Assembly: GCA_963768185.1 (NCBI GenBank)
Contig: CAVYGS010000001.1
Coordinates: forward strand, 558,001 to 622,000
Direction of reading: 5' to 3'
DNA length: 64,000 nt
Source of the DNA: Palsa-461 sp963768185
Lineage (GTDB): Bacteria; Actinomycetota; Acidimicrobiia; Acidimicrobiales; RAAP-2
The position numbers were made by a program, and so were the translations under genes. A model generated the notes under the pieces. The model saw only the letters and a program-made list of their open reading frames with translations, did no database searches and was not told the DNA's origin. Positions 17,669-29,680 of the stretch are shown here, piece after piece; the first letter of the stretch is position 1, and each line of letters starts with the position of its first letter.

Positions 17669-18210
17669 GCTATCGGTCGCCTGTGAGTACTTAGCCTTAC
17701 GAGATGGTCCTCGCAGATTCACGCCGGCTTTCCCGGATCCGGCGCTACTCGGGTGCCCAAGCGGAGTCCAACGCGTTTCGCGTACAGGACTATTACCTTC
17801 TTCGGTGCAGCTTTCCTGACTGCTTCTGCTACACGTTGGATTTGTAACTCCGTGAAGGGTCTGGTGCCCCTTCTCTTGGGTCCCACAACCCCAAACCGGC
17901 AACGCCACCAGGCTTGACACCGGCTCGGTTTAGGCTCTTCCCGTTTCGCTCGCCGCTACTCAGGGAGTCGCTGTTGCTTTCCTCTCCTCGGGGTACTGAG
18001 ATGTTTCAATTCCCCCGGTTCCCTCGTCCGGCCCTATACATTCAGGTCGGAGTAACACCCCATGACGGGTGCTGGGTTTCCCCATTCGGAAATCCACGGA
18101 TCGACGCTAGGTAGACAGCTCCCCGTGGCTTATCGCAGTCGCCCACGTCCTTCTTCGGCTTCAGGCGCCAAGGCATCCACCGTTGGCTCTTTGTAGCTTG
18201 GAGAACAAGA

Positions 18211-18228
18211 TGCTCGTGCTCGCTTTGG
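18211..18228 (-). other. 23S rRNA processing stem, 5' arm
   Basis: Pairs perfectly over 18 bases with 12870-12887 on the other side of the 23S gene; it begins about seven bases upstream of the mature 5' end. It is the expected site of RNase III cleavage releasing pre-23S. Confidence 0.85.
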
Positions 18229-18347
18229 AATTCTCAAGGGCCTGCTCGGCACGTGCAGCGATTCCCGCCTGACTTCACGGGTATCGGCACGCACGGGGCG
18301 GTTGGGCTCGACCAGGTAGCTGGGAGCGCCGCCAGGAACGACCAATG

Positions 18348-18374
18348 GTCGTTCCCTCAAAACGGAAGAGCGAG
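18348..18374 (-). other. 16S rRNA processing stem, 3' arm
   Basis: GTCGTTCCCTCAAAACGGAA and the next seven bases pair with the leader segment 20233-20259 almost perfectly over 27 bases. This long helix enclosing 16S is the expected RNase III substrate. Confidence 0.8.
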
Positions 18375-18520
18375 GTCCAACGACACATTCAGGGATCGAA
18401 TGCTGTGCCAAACGGGCGTCCCTCGAGGGGACGGCGGCTTGGCATCTGCCGATGTGAAAGTTTCGCCGAATAGCCAGTGTTCAACTTGGGAGTGGCTGGT
18501 CGAAATGACCAGCATCGACT

Positions 18521-20047
<1,527 letters not shown>

Positions 20048-20598
20048 TCGAGACCTTCGCTCAGCCCCCGAAGGGGCCTCCCGAAAATCGAAGAGCCAGC
20101 CGGGGTGACTCGCCCCGACTGACGGACGGACCGAACCTCCGAGGAGGATCTGCCCGCCATGTGATTTATTGCATTGACAGCCAGCACCGGCGCGCCGAAG
20201 CGCCCCAGTGCTGCCCGCACTGGCTTTTGGCTCTCGCTCTTCCGTTTTCAAGGAACGACCGGGGCACCCGCCAAAGGCGTTGGTGCCTGCCGTCCGAACC
20301 CGGGCAAGGCGACAAGTCGCAGCTACCGGGCTCGATACCCCGCCGCCGTCGGCCCTCCGACGGGGACCGACTGATGACGGCGGGAGAGCCACCTTACCAG
20401 TGCTCCACGGGGGGCGCAACGGGCGGCAACGGGGCTTCCGGGGCGCCCAAGATAGCCCGCCGGGTGCCACGACGAGCCCGGCGCACCGGCTGACCACCTT
20501 GGCCGTCTCAACCAGGTCGTTCATGCTGGGACAAATGGAGACGCGCCCGGCGGGCGGCGAGGACCTCCCGCTCCGGACGGCCCCGCCGCCCCCGGCGG
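20048..20598 (-). other. rrn leader and promoter region, no gene
   Basis: The 550 bases between 16S and the divergent permease gene contain no convincing protein gene. They hold the 16S leader, including the 5' arm of the processing stem (20233-20259, with a TTCCTTGAAAAC segment resembling a boxA antitermination site), and a candidate promoter at 20391-20419. Upstream signals of the permease gene must also lie here, but I could not identify them. Confidence 0.6.
20391..20419 (-). promoter_or_regulatory. Candidate rrn promoter
   Basis: On the minus strand TTGCGC and TAAGGT are separated by exactly 17 bases, about 340 bases upstream of 16S. The -10 fits the actinobacterial TAnnnT pattern; the -35 matches only its first three bases, so this is a candidate and other promoters may exist upstream. 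Confidence 0.35.
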
Positions 20599-23102
20599 GT
20601 GAGCGCCTCGGCGCTCAGTACCGCCTGGTACCGGTTCCAGGTCACCTGGCGACACCTCCGGGGCGGCTACCTCGCCCTCGTCCTACTGGTCGGGCTGGTC
20701 GGAGGGCTCGCTCTTGGATCGGTGGCGGCCGCGCGGCGCACCGCTTCGTCATTCTCGACCTTTCTCGCGGCGACAAATCCCTCCGATCTCACGATCGAGC
20801 CAGCCGGAGCCGGCCCCCAGGTCGGTCAGCCCTACGCTGCCAATCGGCTCATCGACGCCGTGCGTCGATTTCCCCATGTCGCACAGGTCGAGAGCTATGT
20901 GGCATTGAACGCTTCTCTTCTCAAGTCGCGCGGTGTCAGGGCCAGCAGTCTCGAAAGCTCGGTGCTCTTCGTCGGCAGCGTCGATGGCCTGCTGTTCAAT
21001 CAGGACCGCTTCACGATCACGAGCGGAAGGATGGCGAACCCCAAGGATCCGAGCGAGGTCATGGTCACCCAGACGGCCGCAGCGGCACTCGGCGTCCACC
21101 TCGGGGAGACCCTGAGGATCGCCGTCTCGCCGACGACGAGCTCCGGACCGGTCCGACGGCTCCGGCTCACGATCTCTGGCATTGGCGTACTGAACCGAGA
21201 GGTCGTCCAAGATCAGATCGCGCGGTTCCCCACCTACATCGTCGCGACTCCGGCGCTGACCCGATCGCTGCTCAACGACGCCGTGCTCGTCTACCTGGGC
21301 GTAAAGGTCCAGGGGGGTTCTCAGTACGTTCCGGCGGTGGAACGCAGGTGGAACTCGACCGAACGGTATTTCACCGACTTTCAGGTCGCCTCGCAAACAG
21401 TCGCCGAGGCGGAGCAGTCGATCCGACCCGAGGCGCTCGCACTTGGCGTGTTCGGGGGTATCGCCGGGTTGGCGGCGTTGCTGCTCGCCATCCAGGCCAT
21501 TGCCCGGCAGCTGGCGCAAGAGATGAGGATCTGCTCGTCATGCGGGCGGTCGGAGCCGGCCCTGCCACGACTGTGCTCGACGGCCTGATCGGTATCGGGG
21601 GGTCGATCCTCGTCGGCGCGGTCCTGGCCGCAGGGTTGGCGGTCGCCCTTTCTCCGTTGTCCCCCATCGGCCCGGCCCGCCCCGTCTATCCGGACCCCGG
21701 TTTCAATGCCGACTGGACCGTGCTCGGTTTCGGCGTCTTGGCGCTGGTGATCGTCCTGGCGGGCGCCTCGGTCCTGATCGCCTTCATCGGCGCACCGCAT
21801 CGGGCCGACCGTCGTCGAGAGACGATGTCTCGTTCAGCGACCGTAGAGCTCGCCGCCCGCTCCGGCCTTCCCCCGTCGGCCGTTGCAGGCGTGCGCTTCG
21901 CCGTCGACCCTGGACGCGGCCGCAGTGCCGTGCCGACCCGCTCGGCCTTGCTCGGGGCGGTGATCGCGATGGCCGTGGTCGCGGCGACCCTGACGTTCGG
22001 CTCCAGCCTGCAGACCTTGGTCTCGCGCCCGGCGCTGTACGGCTGGAACTGGGATTACGCCGTGCAGAGCTCCGATGGGTACGGTCCGGTTCCCAACTCG
22101 TCCGTGACAAAGACTCTCGCCCACAGCCACGAGATCACCGCCGAGTCGGGCGTGTGGTTCGGCAGCTTGCAGCTCGACGGCGTCGAGGTCCCGGTCCTAC
22201 TGGCCAACCCGGGTGCGGCGGTCACCCCCCCGATCATCTCGGGGCACGGGCTGCGCGCGCCGGACCAGGTCGTTCTCGGTGCCGGCACCCTCGCTGAACT
22301 CCACAAGAGCGTCGGCGACACGATCGAGATGCAGTTCTTGCCGAACTTCCCGCCCAAGCCGATCCGGCTCAAGGTGGTCGGCGTTGCCACCATGCCGGCC
22401 ATCGGCATTGCCGAGGGGCTGCATACCTCGATGGGGATCGGCGCAATCGTGCCAACGGACAACTCGATGCTCACCGAGCGAGAGGGGCCGGAGGCGTACC
22501 CAGGCTGCAACGGCCCCAACATGGTCTTCTTGCGGGTGAACGGCGGCGTCGGCTCGCCCGCAGGGGAACGGGCCGCCCAGCAGCTGGCCGCGTCGGCGAA
22601 TCGGGTCCTCGCCAGAGAGCCGACGGCCGGTCCTTGCGGGGGGAACCTGGCCACCGTGCTCTCGGTCCAGCGCCCGGCCCAGATCGTGGACTACCGGTCG
22701 ATGGGCACGACACCGATCTTGCTGGCGGTCGGGCTCGCTCTCGGCGCAATCGCGGCCCTCGGGTTGGCCCTCACCGCTTCGGTGCGGCGGCGACGTCACG
22801 ACCTCGCGCTGTTGAAGACGCTGGGGTTCACCCAGCGTCAGCTGGCGGCAGCGGTGGCCTGGCAATCGACGATCGCCGTCGTGTTCGGGCTGGTCGTCGG
22901 CCTTCCCCTTGGCATCGCGCTGGGTCGGTGGCTCTGGACGCTGTTCGCCAACGAGATCGGTGCATTGGCGGCGCCGACCGTGCCGGTGTGGTCGTTGGTC
23001 GTGGTGGTTGCGGCCGCGATCCTTCTTGCCAACCTCGTCGCAGCGTTTCCCGGTCGAAGCGCCGGGCGCACGCCAACCGCTCTGATGTTGCACGACGAGT
23101 AG
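20599..23102 (+). CDS. FtsX-like ABC transporter permease (MacB type), frameshifted
   Basis: About 834 residues from GTG 20599. An N-terminal membrane segment (YLALVLLVGLVGGLALG) is followed by a MacB-type periplasmic domain (about 55-260), a three-helix FtsX domain, a second periplasmic domain and a last FtsX domain with ALTASVRRRRHDLALLKTLG and FTQRQLAAAVAWQ, ending ALMLHDE. The frame shifts near 21518 (QLAQE to RDEDLLVMRAVGAG); both halves belong to one protein, so one base is probably wrong. It has the layout of permeases that use a separate ATPase for efflux or lipoprotein handling, but no ATPase gene is adjacent. The divergent rrn promoter region lies upstream and a terminator follows. 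Confidence 0.82.
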
Positions 23103-23114
23103 GCCACTACTCCC

Positions 23115-23140
23115 GGCCGGTCCGCCAAGGACGGCCTTTT
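23115..23140 (+). terminator. Rho-independent terminator after the permease gene
   Basis: GGCCGGTCC and GGACGGCC form a stem with one bulge and a five-base loop, followed directly by TTTT. It lies 12 bases beyond the permease stop and before the aldehyde dehydrogenase gene. Confidence 0.6.
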
Positions 23141-23251
23141 GCTTCCCAGATGTCGATGCTGCCTGCGACCACCGAAATCGACCCAGTACCCAACGGGTTC
23201 CAGGCGGCGTCCCCCACATAACATCGGGCCCGAACGACCTGGAGGGATCCC

Positions 23252-24677
23252 ATGAACGGGCAGTTCTCGAAAATCTTCGTTGGCGGCGCCTGGATCGACT
23301 CGGAGTCTTCCGAGACCATCCCCGTGGTCAACCCGGCCACCGAGACCGTGATCGCCGAGGTGCCCGCCGGGACGCCCGGTGACGCCGACAAGGCAGTCAA
23401 GGCCGCCCGCGCTGCCTTCGCGGGGTGGGGGGCCATCCCGCCGGCCGAGCGCGGGAAGTACCTCGGACGGATCGCCGACGTCCTCAGCGCCCGGGCCGAC
23501 GAGCTCGCCGCCACGATCTCTGCAGAGGTCGGGACGCCGCTGAAGATCGCCCAGATGATGCAGGTGACCGGTCCCCTGGCCCATCTGGGTTGGCACGCGG
23601 AGCTCGCCGAGGAGTTCACCTGGGAGGAGCGGATCGGCGGAAACCTGGTCGTGCGCGCCCCGGTCGGCGTCGTCGCCGCCATCACGCCCTGGAACTTCCC
23701 GCTGAACCAGGTGGTCAACAAGATCGCGCCGGCGATCCTCGCCGGGTGCACGGTCGTCTTGAAGCCGAGCGAAGTCGCTCCCCTGACGGCGTGGGCGATC
23801 GCCGAGGCCACCCAAGAAGTCGGGCTCCCCCCCGGGGTCTTCAACCTCGTCAGCGGCGTCGGGCCGGTCATCGGGGAGGCGCTGGTCCGGCATCCCGACG
23901 TCGACATGGTCTCGTTCACCGGTTCGACCCGGGCTGGCAAGCAGATTGCCGCCATCGCCGCCGACTCCGTCAAGCGCGTCGCTCTCGAGATGGGCGGCAA
24001 GTCGGCCAACATCATCCTTGACGACGCCAACCTCGACGAGGCCCTGGTGGCTGGCGTGCGCGCCTGTTATGTCAACTCGGGCCAGATCTGCATCGCGCTG
24101 TCCCGCATGCTCGTGCCCCGGGACCGCTACGAGGAAATCGTGGGCCGGGTCAAGGACATCGCCGAGGCCGTGACGGTCGGCGACCCCCAGAGCGATGTGC
24201 AGATCGGCCCGCTCGTGTCCTCCACCCAGCGCGAACGCGTCCGGTCCTACATCGAGAAGGGTGTCGCCGAGGGCGCTCGCCTCGTCACCGGCGGCCCGGA
24301 GGCCCCCGAGGATCTGCCGACCGGGTACTACGTCCGGCCGACCGTCTTCGCGGATGTGGACAACTCCATGACCATCGCCCAGGACGAGATCTTCGGCCCG
24401 GTGCTCACCGTGATCCCCTACGACGACGAGGACGACGCTGTCCGGATCGCCAATGACACCATCTACGGCCTCTCCGGGGCTGTCTGGTCTACGGACAAGG
24501 CGCGTGCCGAGCGGGTCGCCCGGCGCCTGCGTACCGGCAATGTCCGGGTCAACACCGGCGGACGCGGTCGGGGCGCACCGTTCGGCGGGTTCAAGCAATC
24601 GGGTCTCGGACAGCGAGTCGGGCCTCTTCGGGCTCGACGAGTACGTCGAGCTGCAGAGCATCAGCATTCCCGACTGA
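23252..24677 (+). CDS. NAD(P)-dependent aldehyde dehydrogenase, frameshifted near the C-terminus
   Basis: About 475 residues from ATG 23252 with GGAGGG five bases upstream. Family motifs: TPWNFPLNQVVNKIAPAIL (cofactor site), SFTGSTRAGKQIA, catalytic glutamate in LEMGGKSANIILDDA, and the catalytic cysteine in NSGQICIALSRM. It oxidises an aldehyde to a carboxylate; the substrate is not predictable. Near 24605, after KQSGLGQ, the frame is lost. The expected ending (ESGLFGLDEYVELQSISIPD) follows in another frame and stops at 24675-24677, so a single-base error is likely. It is convergent with the mpg gene, 23 bases away. Confidence 0.9.
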
Positions 24678-24700
24678 GCATCACCGCCTGCCGGACGGAG

Positions 24701-25324
24701 TCACGGTCGTCGGCCGGCGGTTCGCACCGGCGTCGCAGCCGAGACGTTGGGGTCGCCGGGCACCCACCACCTCCATGGATGTTCAGCGGCGGTCGTGATG
24801 CCGATCCGCGGCCCATTTCCGGGATTCGCCGGGGGCCTCGTGCCGTCGGAGCACAACCGGACCCCGAGGTCGCCGGTCAAAAGATCCGCCCCGTCGAGCG
24901 TGCCGGTGACGCCGAGGGCCTGACACAGCTTCGCCGGACCGCTGCACAGGTCGCGTTCGCGGCGAGCCGCCGGGCGCGCCGCGAACATGGCGTCGATCCC
25001 GTCGATCGGTGCGCCGGCACGAAGGAGCACCGCGCCGGCCACCGACTCCGGTGTGCACACGACGTTCGCGCACCAATGCATGCCGTAGGTGAAGTACACA
25101 TACAGGAGCCCGGCCGGGCCGAACATCGTGGCGTTGCGTTTGGTCGGACCACGATACGCATGGGAGGCGGGATCTTCGGCTCCCCGATAGGCCTCGACCT
25201 CGACGATCCGCACGACCCGCTCCCCGACCACGAGAAGGGTGTTCAGTAGCCGGGGTGCGACGTCCAACGGGTCGCCCGAGAGCAGGCGCCGGGACACCGG
25301 CCTCAGCGCCCGGCGCTGGCTCAC
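24701..25324 (-). CDS. mpg: 3-methyladenine DNA glycosylase (AAG/MPG family)
   Basis: 207 residues. Alkyladenine DNA glycosylase that excises alkylated purines. Motifs: ARRLLSGDPLDVA-type N-terminus (here SRRLLSGDPLDVAPRLLN), the catalytic VRIVEVEAYRGAEDPASHAY, RNATMFGPAGLLYVYFTYGM and SGPAKLCQALGVT. The length is normal. It starts at a GTG whose last bases overlap the argH stop (GTGA), so it is the last gene of the arg operon by translation coupling. A repair gene behind argH is occasionally seen in actinobacteria and has no evident metabolic link. Confidence 0.92.
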   Translation of the reverse strand: MSQRRALRPVSRRLLSGDPLDVAPRLLNTLLVVGERVVRIVEVEAYRGAEDPASHAYRGPTKRNATMFGPAGLLYVYFTYGMHWCANVVCTPESVAGAVLLRAGAPIDGIDAMFAARPAARRERDLCSGPAKLCQALGVTGTLDGADLLTGDLGVRLCSDGTRPPANPGNGPRIGITTAAEHPWRWWVPGDPNVSAATPVRTAGRRP

Positions 25325-26737
25325 GCGGGATGCGGGTTGGGCTTCTCCTCGCCGGAGACGACCTCGAGCCGGGCCCGGTCGACGTCGAGACGCCGCCTGA
25401 ACCGCTCGATCTGTTCCGCCACCGCGACCGACCCCGCGCCGCCGGGCGTGGTGCGCCGACTCACGGCGACGCCCGGCTCGAGCAACTTCGCGCCGGCGTC
25501 CCCGAGGTCTGGGTGCGCCTGCACCAGCTCAGCGAGCGGCACGTGGCGCTCCAGCGAGTCGCGCACGAGGCTCGCCACCAGCGAGTGCGCCTTGCGGAAC
25601 GGCACCCCCTGTTCGACCAGGTACTCGGCGAGGTCGACCGCAGCGGCCAGCGATCCGTCGGCGGCCGCCTGCATCCGGTCGTGGTGGAACTCGATCGTCG
25701 CGAACAGCCCGGCCAGTGCCCGAAGCGCGACCCTCGCCTGCCGGACCGAGTCGATGAGCGGCTCCTTGTCCTCTTGGAGGTCGCGGTTGTAGGAGAGCGG
25801 GCAGACCCTTCAAGGTGACGAGCAGCCCGGTCAGGTGCCCGATGAGCCGACCGGCCTTCCCCCGGGCGAGCTCGGCCACGTCGGGGTTCTTCTTCTGGGG
25901 GAGCATCGAGCTACCGGTGGCGTACGCGTCGGCCAGCGTGCAGAACCCGAACTCCTCGGTCGACCAGAGCACGACCTCCTCCCCCATCCGGGAGAGGTGC
26001 ACGCCCAAGAGCGCGATGTCGAACAGCGCCTCGGCCACGAAGTCTCGGTCGGAAACGGCATCGAGCGAGTTCTCGAAGCGTGCGTGGAAGCCGAGCGCCT
26101 CGGCGACGAAGTCGGGGTCGAGCGGCAACGACGATCCGGCCAGCGCCCCGGCGCCGAGGGGGGAGACATCCATGCGCTCCACCGTCACGATCAGGCGGTC
26201 GACGTCGCGGGCGAGCGCCCATGCGTGGGCCAGGAGGTGGTGCGCCAAGAGCACCGGCTGCGCCCGCTGCAGGTGGGTGTAACCGGGGAGATAGGCGTCG
26301 CCGACGTCGGTCGCCCGTCCGAGCAGGACCTCCTGCAGGGAGACGACGTCTCGGGCGACGGCGCTGAGTCGGCGTCGGGACCACAGCCGCAGGTCCGTGG
26401 CGACCTGGTCGTTGCGGCTCCGGCCGGTGTGGAGCTTGGCACCGACGTCCCCGGCAAGCTCGGTCACGCGGCGCTCGATGGCCGTGTGCACGTCCTCGTC
26501 GGCGGGGGCGAACACGAAGCGCCCCTCGGCCACCTCCTCGCCGACCCGGTCGAGCGCCGCCAACAGGACCTCGACCTCTTGGTGGCTCAGAATCCCGCTG
26601 CGGCCGAGACCGCGGACATGGGCCCGGGACCCGTCCAGATCCTCGGCGGCCAGCTCCCAGTCGAAGCCGATGCTGACGGTGAACTCCGACACCACCTCGG
26701 CCATCTCGTCGCCGAAGCGGCCCTGCCAGAGGGTCAC
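25321..26737 (-). CDS. argH: Argininosuccinate lyase, frameshifted
   Basis: Final enzyme of arginine synthesis, cleaving argininosuccinate to arginine and fumarate. From GTG 26737: LWQGRF, HTGRSRNDQVATDLRLW, GYTHLQRAQPVLLAHHLLA and the flexible signature loop GSSMLPQKKNPDVAELARGK are all present. The frame breaks near 25806 after TLKGLP, where an extra C in CTGCCCGCTCTCC replaces the expected LSYNRDLQEDKEPL. The remainder (RMQAAADGSLAAAVDLAEYL to GEEKPNPHPA) is intact and stops at 25321. Total length fits the normal 470 residues if one base is removed. The start overlaps the argG stop. Confidence 0.92.
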
Positions 26738-27954
26738 CGCCGGTCGCCCCGCTCCTGACGTGCCGCCCAGTTGGCCACGCCCAACCCGAAGATCCGGACG
26801 AACCCCTCGGAGTCCTGGTGCCGGAACGTGTCCCGGGCGTCGTAGGTGGCGAGCTCGGGGTCATAGAGCGCGACCGGGCTCCGGCGCCCTTCGACCGTGC
26901 AGATGCCCGGAGGCTCGATCCGGAGGCGCACCTCACCGGTGACGTGGCGCTGGGAGCGCTCGATGAAGGCGTCCAAGGCGTCCTTGAGGGGCGAGAACCA
27001 CATGCCGTCGTAGACGAGCTCGGCCCAGCGGTGTTCGAGGCGGATCTTCTCGTGCGACATGTCGTGTTCGAGCGTCATGTCCTCCAGGTCCGCGTGGGCG
27101 GCGATCAAGGCGAGCGCTCCGGGGCATTCGTAGATCTCCCGGCTCTTGATGCCCACTCGCCGGCTCTCCACCGCGTCGACCCGACCAAAACCGCGAGCGC
27201 CGGCGATCGAGCCGATCCGCCCGATGAGGGTCTCCGCGTCGAGGGTCTCGCCGTCGAGGGAGACCGGCACTCCGGACTCGAACCCGACGACGACCCACGC
27301 CGGCTCGTCGGTGGTGATCCGTGTGAGCGTGTAGGCGTCGTCGGGCGGCCTCGCCCACGGGTCCTCGATCGCACCGCACTCGATGGAGCGACCCCAGAGG
27401 TTCTCGTCGATCGAGTAGATCTTCTCGACTGTCGTCTCGATCGGGATGTCCCACTTGGCCGCGTACGCAATGCTGTCCTCCCGCGCCATCCCCCAGACCC
27501 GAGCCGGCGCAACGACCTCGAGGTCCGGAGCGAGCGAACGGGTCCCCACCTCGAAGCGCACCTGGTCGTTCCCCTTCCCGGTGCAGCCGTGGGCCACCGC
27601 GTTGGCGCGGTGCGCGCGGGCCTGGGCGACCAGGTGCCGCACGATGAGCGGGCGGGAGAGCGCCGAGACGAGCGGGTACTTGTTCTCGTACTTGGCGTTG
27701 GCCAGGACCGCGGGCACGCAGAACTCCTCGGCGAACTCCCGGCGCGCGTCGATGACGATCGACTCGACCGCGCCGGCGGCCAGCGCGCGCTGGCGGATCT
27801 TCTCCCACGCTTCGGCGTCGGCCTCGGCGTCCTGGCCGACGTCGACCGCCACCGCGATCACCTCGGCCCCGTGGTGCTCGATCAACCAGCGGACCGCCAC
27901 CGAGGTGTCCAGTCCGCCGCTGTAGGCGAGCACGATGCGCTCGGACACGGTCAT
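26734..27954 (-). CDS. argG: Argininosuccinate synthase
   Basis: 406 residues, typical. It condenses citrulline and aspartate using ATP. The N-terminal P-loop of the ATP pyrophosphatase type is VLAYSGGLDTSVAVRWL, followed by GQDAEADAEAWEKIR, AHGCTGKGNDQVRFEV and SIDENLWGRSIECG. The ATG at 27954 overlaps the argR stop (ATGA), and its stop overlaps the argH GTG. The citrulline supplier argF (ornithine carbamoyltransferase) is not in this cluster. Confidence 0.96.
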   Translation of the reverse strand: MTVSERIVLAYSGGLDTSVAVRWLIEHHGAEVIAVAVDVGQDAEADAEAWEKIRQRALAAGAVESIVIDARREFAEEFCVPAVLANAKYENKYPLVSALSRPLIVRHLVAQARAHRANAVAHGCTGKGNDQVRFEVGTRSLAPDLEVVAPARVWGMAREDSIAYAAKWDIPIETTVEKIYSIDENLWGRSIECGAIEDPWARPPDDAYTLTRITTDEPAWVVVGFESGVPVSLDGETLDAETLIGRIGSIAGARGFGRVDAVESRRVGIKSREIYECPGALALIAAHADLEDMTLEHDMSHEKIRLEHRWAELVYDGMWFSPLKDALDAFIERSQRHVTGEVRLRIEPPGICTVEGRRSPVALYDPELATYDARDTFRHQDSEGFVRIFGLGVANWAARQERGDRR

Positions 27955-28496
27955 CTCCTCCGTTGCTCAGTGAGCGCACCGTTGCGGCCCGCCGATGTCG
28001 ATGATCCAGTCCTCCCCGCCCCCAGGCGCGCCGGCTCCAACAGACCCTGGAGCCGCTCCACCATTCCCGAGCCGCTCTCGCCCTCGGTGGCCACGAGGAG
28101 CACCGTATCGTCACCGGCCACCGTCCCCAACAGTCCCGGCAGGCCGCTGCGGTCGAGCGCGGAGGCAACCACGTGCGCGCACCCCGGCGGGGTGCGAACG
28201 ATCACCAGGTTGCCCGACGAGGCCATCTCGACCACCCACTCCCCCAGCACGCGACGCAGGTGCTCGCCGCTCACGACCTGCTGGGTGGGCAGCTCGGCCA
28301 GGGCATACGCGCCGTCCCCGCCGGGGAGGCGGACCTTGACCGCTCCCAGCTCCTCCAGGTCGCGTGACACCGTGGTCTGGGTGGCCTCGATGCCCTCCTC
28401 GGCGAGCAGGTCGACCAGCTGCCCCTGGTTGGTAACCGGACGCGCCTCCAAGATCTTGGCGATCCGGTGCTGGCGCTGGTGCTTGGTGACCCGCAT
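27951..28496 (-). CDS. argR: Arginine repressor
   Basis: 181 residues from ATG 28496, overlapping the argD stop. The N-terminal winged helix (KHQRQHRIAKILEARPVTNQ, then ATQTTVSRDLEELGAVKV) includes the conserved SR DNA-contact pair. The C-terminal arginine-binding and hexamerisation domain has GTVAGDDTVLLVATE, where the DD pair binds arginine. A non-conserved Gly/Ser/Arg tail of about 25 residues extends beyond the usual end. It most likely binds the palindromic operator upstream of argC at 32784-32808, closing a feedback loop on its own operon. Confidence 0.93.
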   Translation of the reverse strand: MRVTKHQRQHRIAKILEARPVTNQGQLVDLLAEEGIEATQTTVSRDLEELGAVKVRLPGGDGAYALAELPTQQVVSGEHLRRVLGEWVVEMASSGNLVIVRTPPGCAHVVASALDRSGLPGLLGTVAGDDTVLLVATEGESGSGMVERLQGLLEPARLGAGRTGSSTSAGRNGALTEQRRR

Positions 28497-29680
28497 CACG
28501 CTTCCACCTCCTCGAGGGCGCCGGCGAGGATCGCCAGTGCCTCGTCGATCTCCTGGTCGCTCACGAGCAGCGGCGGCGCGACCCGAATCGCATCGGGCTT
28601 CACCGCGTTCACCAGCAGCCCAGCCGACAGCGCCCGAGCCGCCGCGTCCTTGGCGTTGGCGCCGTTCAGTCGGGCGGCCAGCAGCAGGCCAGCGCCCCGG
28701 ACGCCGAGCACACCGGGCAGTCGGCCGAGGCCCTCGGCCAGCCGCGCCCCGGACCGCCGGGCGCGTTCGCACACCCGCTCCTCCTCCATGACCGCGAGCG
28801 TCGCCCGGGCCGCCGACAGCGCCAGCGGTTGGCCGCCGAAGGTAGAGCCGTGGTCGCCCGGTCCGAACGCCGCGGCCACCTCGGCGCGGGCCCAGCACGC
28901 CCCGACGGGCATCCCGTTGCCGAGCGCCTTGGCCATGGTCACGATGTCGGGCCGGAGGTCCTGGGCCTGGAAGGCGAACCAGTGCCCGGTCCGACCGAGG
29001 CCGGTCTGGATCTCGTCCGCGATCAGCAGCGCGCCGTGCTGGTCGCACAGCGCACGCACCCCCGCCAGGTAGTCCGACGACGGCACGTTCACGCCGCCCT
29101 CGCCCTGGATCGGCTCGAGCAGGACCGCGGCCGGCGAGCCCGACTCGAGCGCGGCCGCCACGGCCCCCAGGTCATCGAAGGGCACGTGGCTGAACCCCTC
29201 GGGCACCGGGGCGAACGGCACATGCTTCTCGGGCTGACCGGTCGCCGCCAGCGTGGCCAGGGTCCGTCCGTGGAAGGACCCGAGGGCGGTGACCACGACG
29301 TAGCGCCCCGAGGGGGCCCAGCGCCGGGCGAGCTTGATGGCGCACTCGTTGGCCTCGGCCCCCGAGTTGCAGAAGAAGACCTGTCCGCCCGCCGGCTCGG
29401 TGCCACCGCCGATCAGCCGGTCCAAGGTCGCGGCGACCTCGGGGGCCAGCGCGTTGCGGTAGAGGTTGGAGACGTGGCTGAGCGTCGCCGCCTGCTCGGC
29501 CACCGCCGCCGCGACGACCGGGTGCGCGTGCCCGAGCGAGACCACCGCCAGACCCCCGATGAAGTCGAGGTACCGGCGGCCGTCCTCGTCGAAGAGCTCG
29601 GTCCCCGAGCCCCGCACGAACACCGGGTCGGCCGGGGTGTAGGTGGCCATCAGTGCGGAGCGGTCCGCCGCGGTGCTCAC
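28496..29680 (-). CDS. argD: Acetylornithine aminotransferase
   Basis: 394 residues from GTG 29680. PLP-dependent class III aminotransferase making N-acetylornithine from N-acetylglutamate semialdehyde. Motifs: FCNSGAEANECAIKLARRW, FHGRTLATLAATGQ, LIADEIQTGLGRTG and the PLP lysine in VTMAKALGNGMPVGA. It overlaps argB upstream and argR downstream by four bases each. In most actinobacterial arg clusters argF lies between argD and argR; here the two overlap directly, so argF has been lost or moved. Confidence 0.95.
   Translation of the reverse strand: MSTAADRSALMATYTPADPVFVRGSGTELFDEDGRRYLDFIGGLAVVSLGHAHPVVAAAVAEQAATLSHVSNLYRNALAPEVAATLDRLIGGGTEPAGGQVFFCNSGAEANECAIKLARRWAPSGRYVVVTALGSFHGRTLATLAATGQPEKHVPFAPVPEGFSHVPFDDLGAVAAALESGSPAAVLLEPIQGEGGVNVPSSDYLAGVRALCDQHGALLIADEIQTGLGRTGHWFAFQAQDLRPDIVTMAKALGNGMPVGACWARAEVAAAFGPGDHGSTFGGQPLALSAARATLAVMEEERVCERARRSGARLAEGLGRLPGVLGVRGAGLLLAARLNGANAKDAAARALSAGLLVNAVKPDAIRVAPPLLVSDQEIDEALAILAGALEEVEA

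Noticed and set aside
20208..21520. Long plus-strand frame upstream of the permease's second half
   Set aside because: It covers the rrn leader and is out of frame with the permease N-terminus, which is clearly coded in another frame from 20599.
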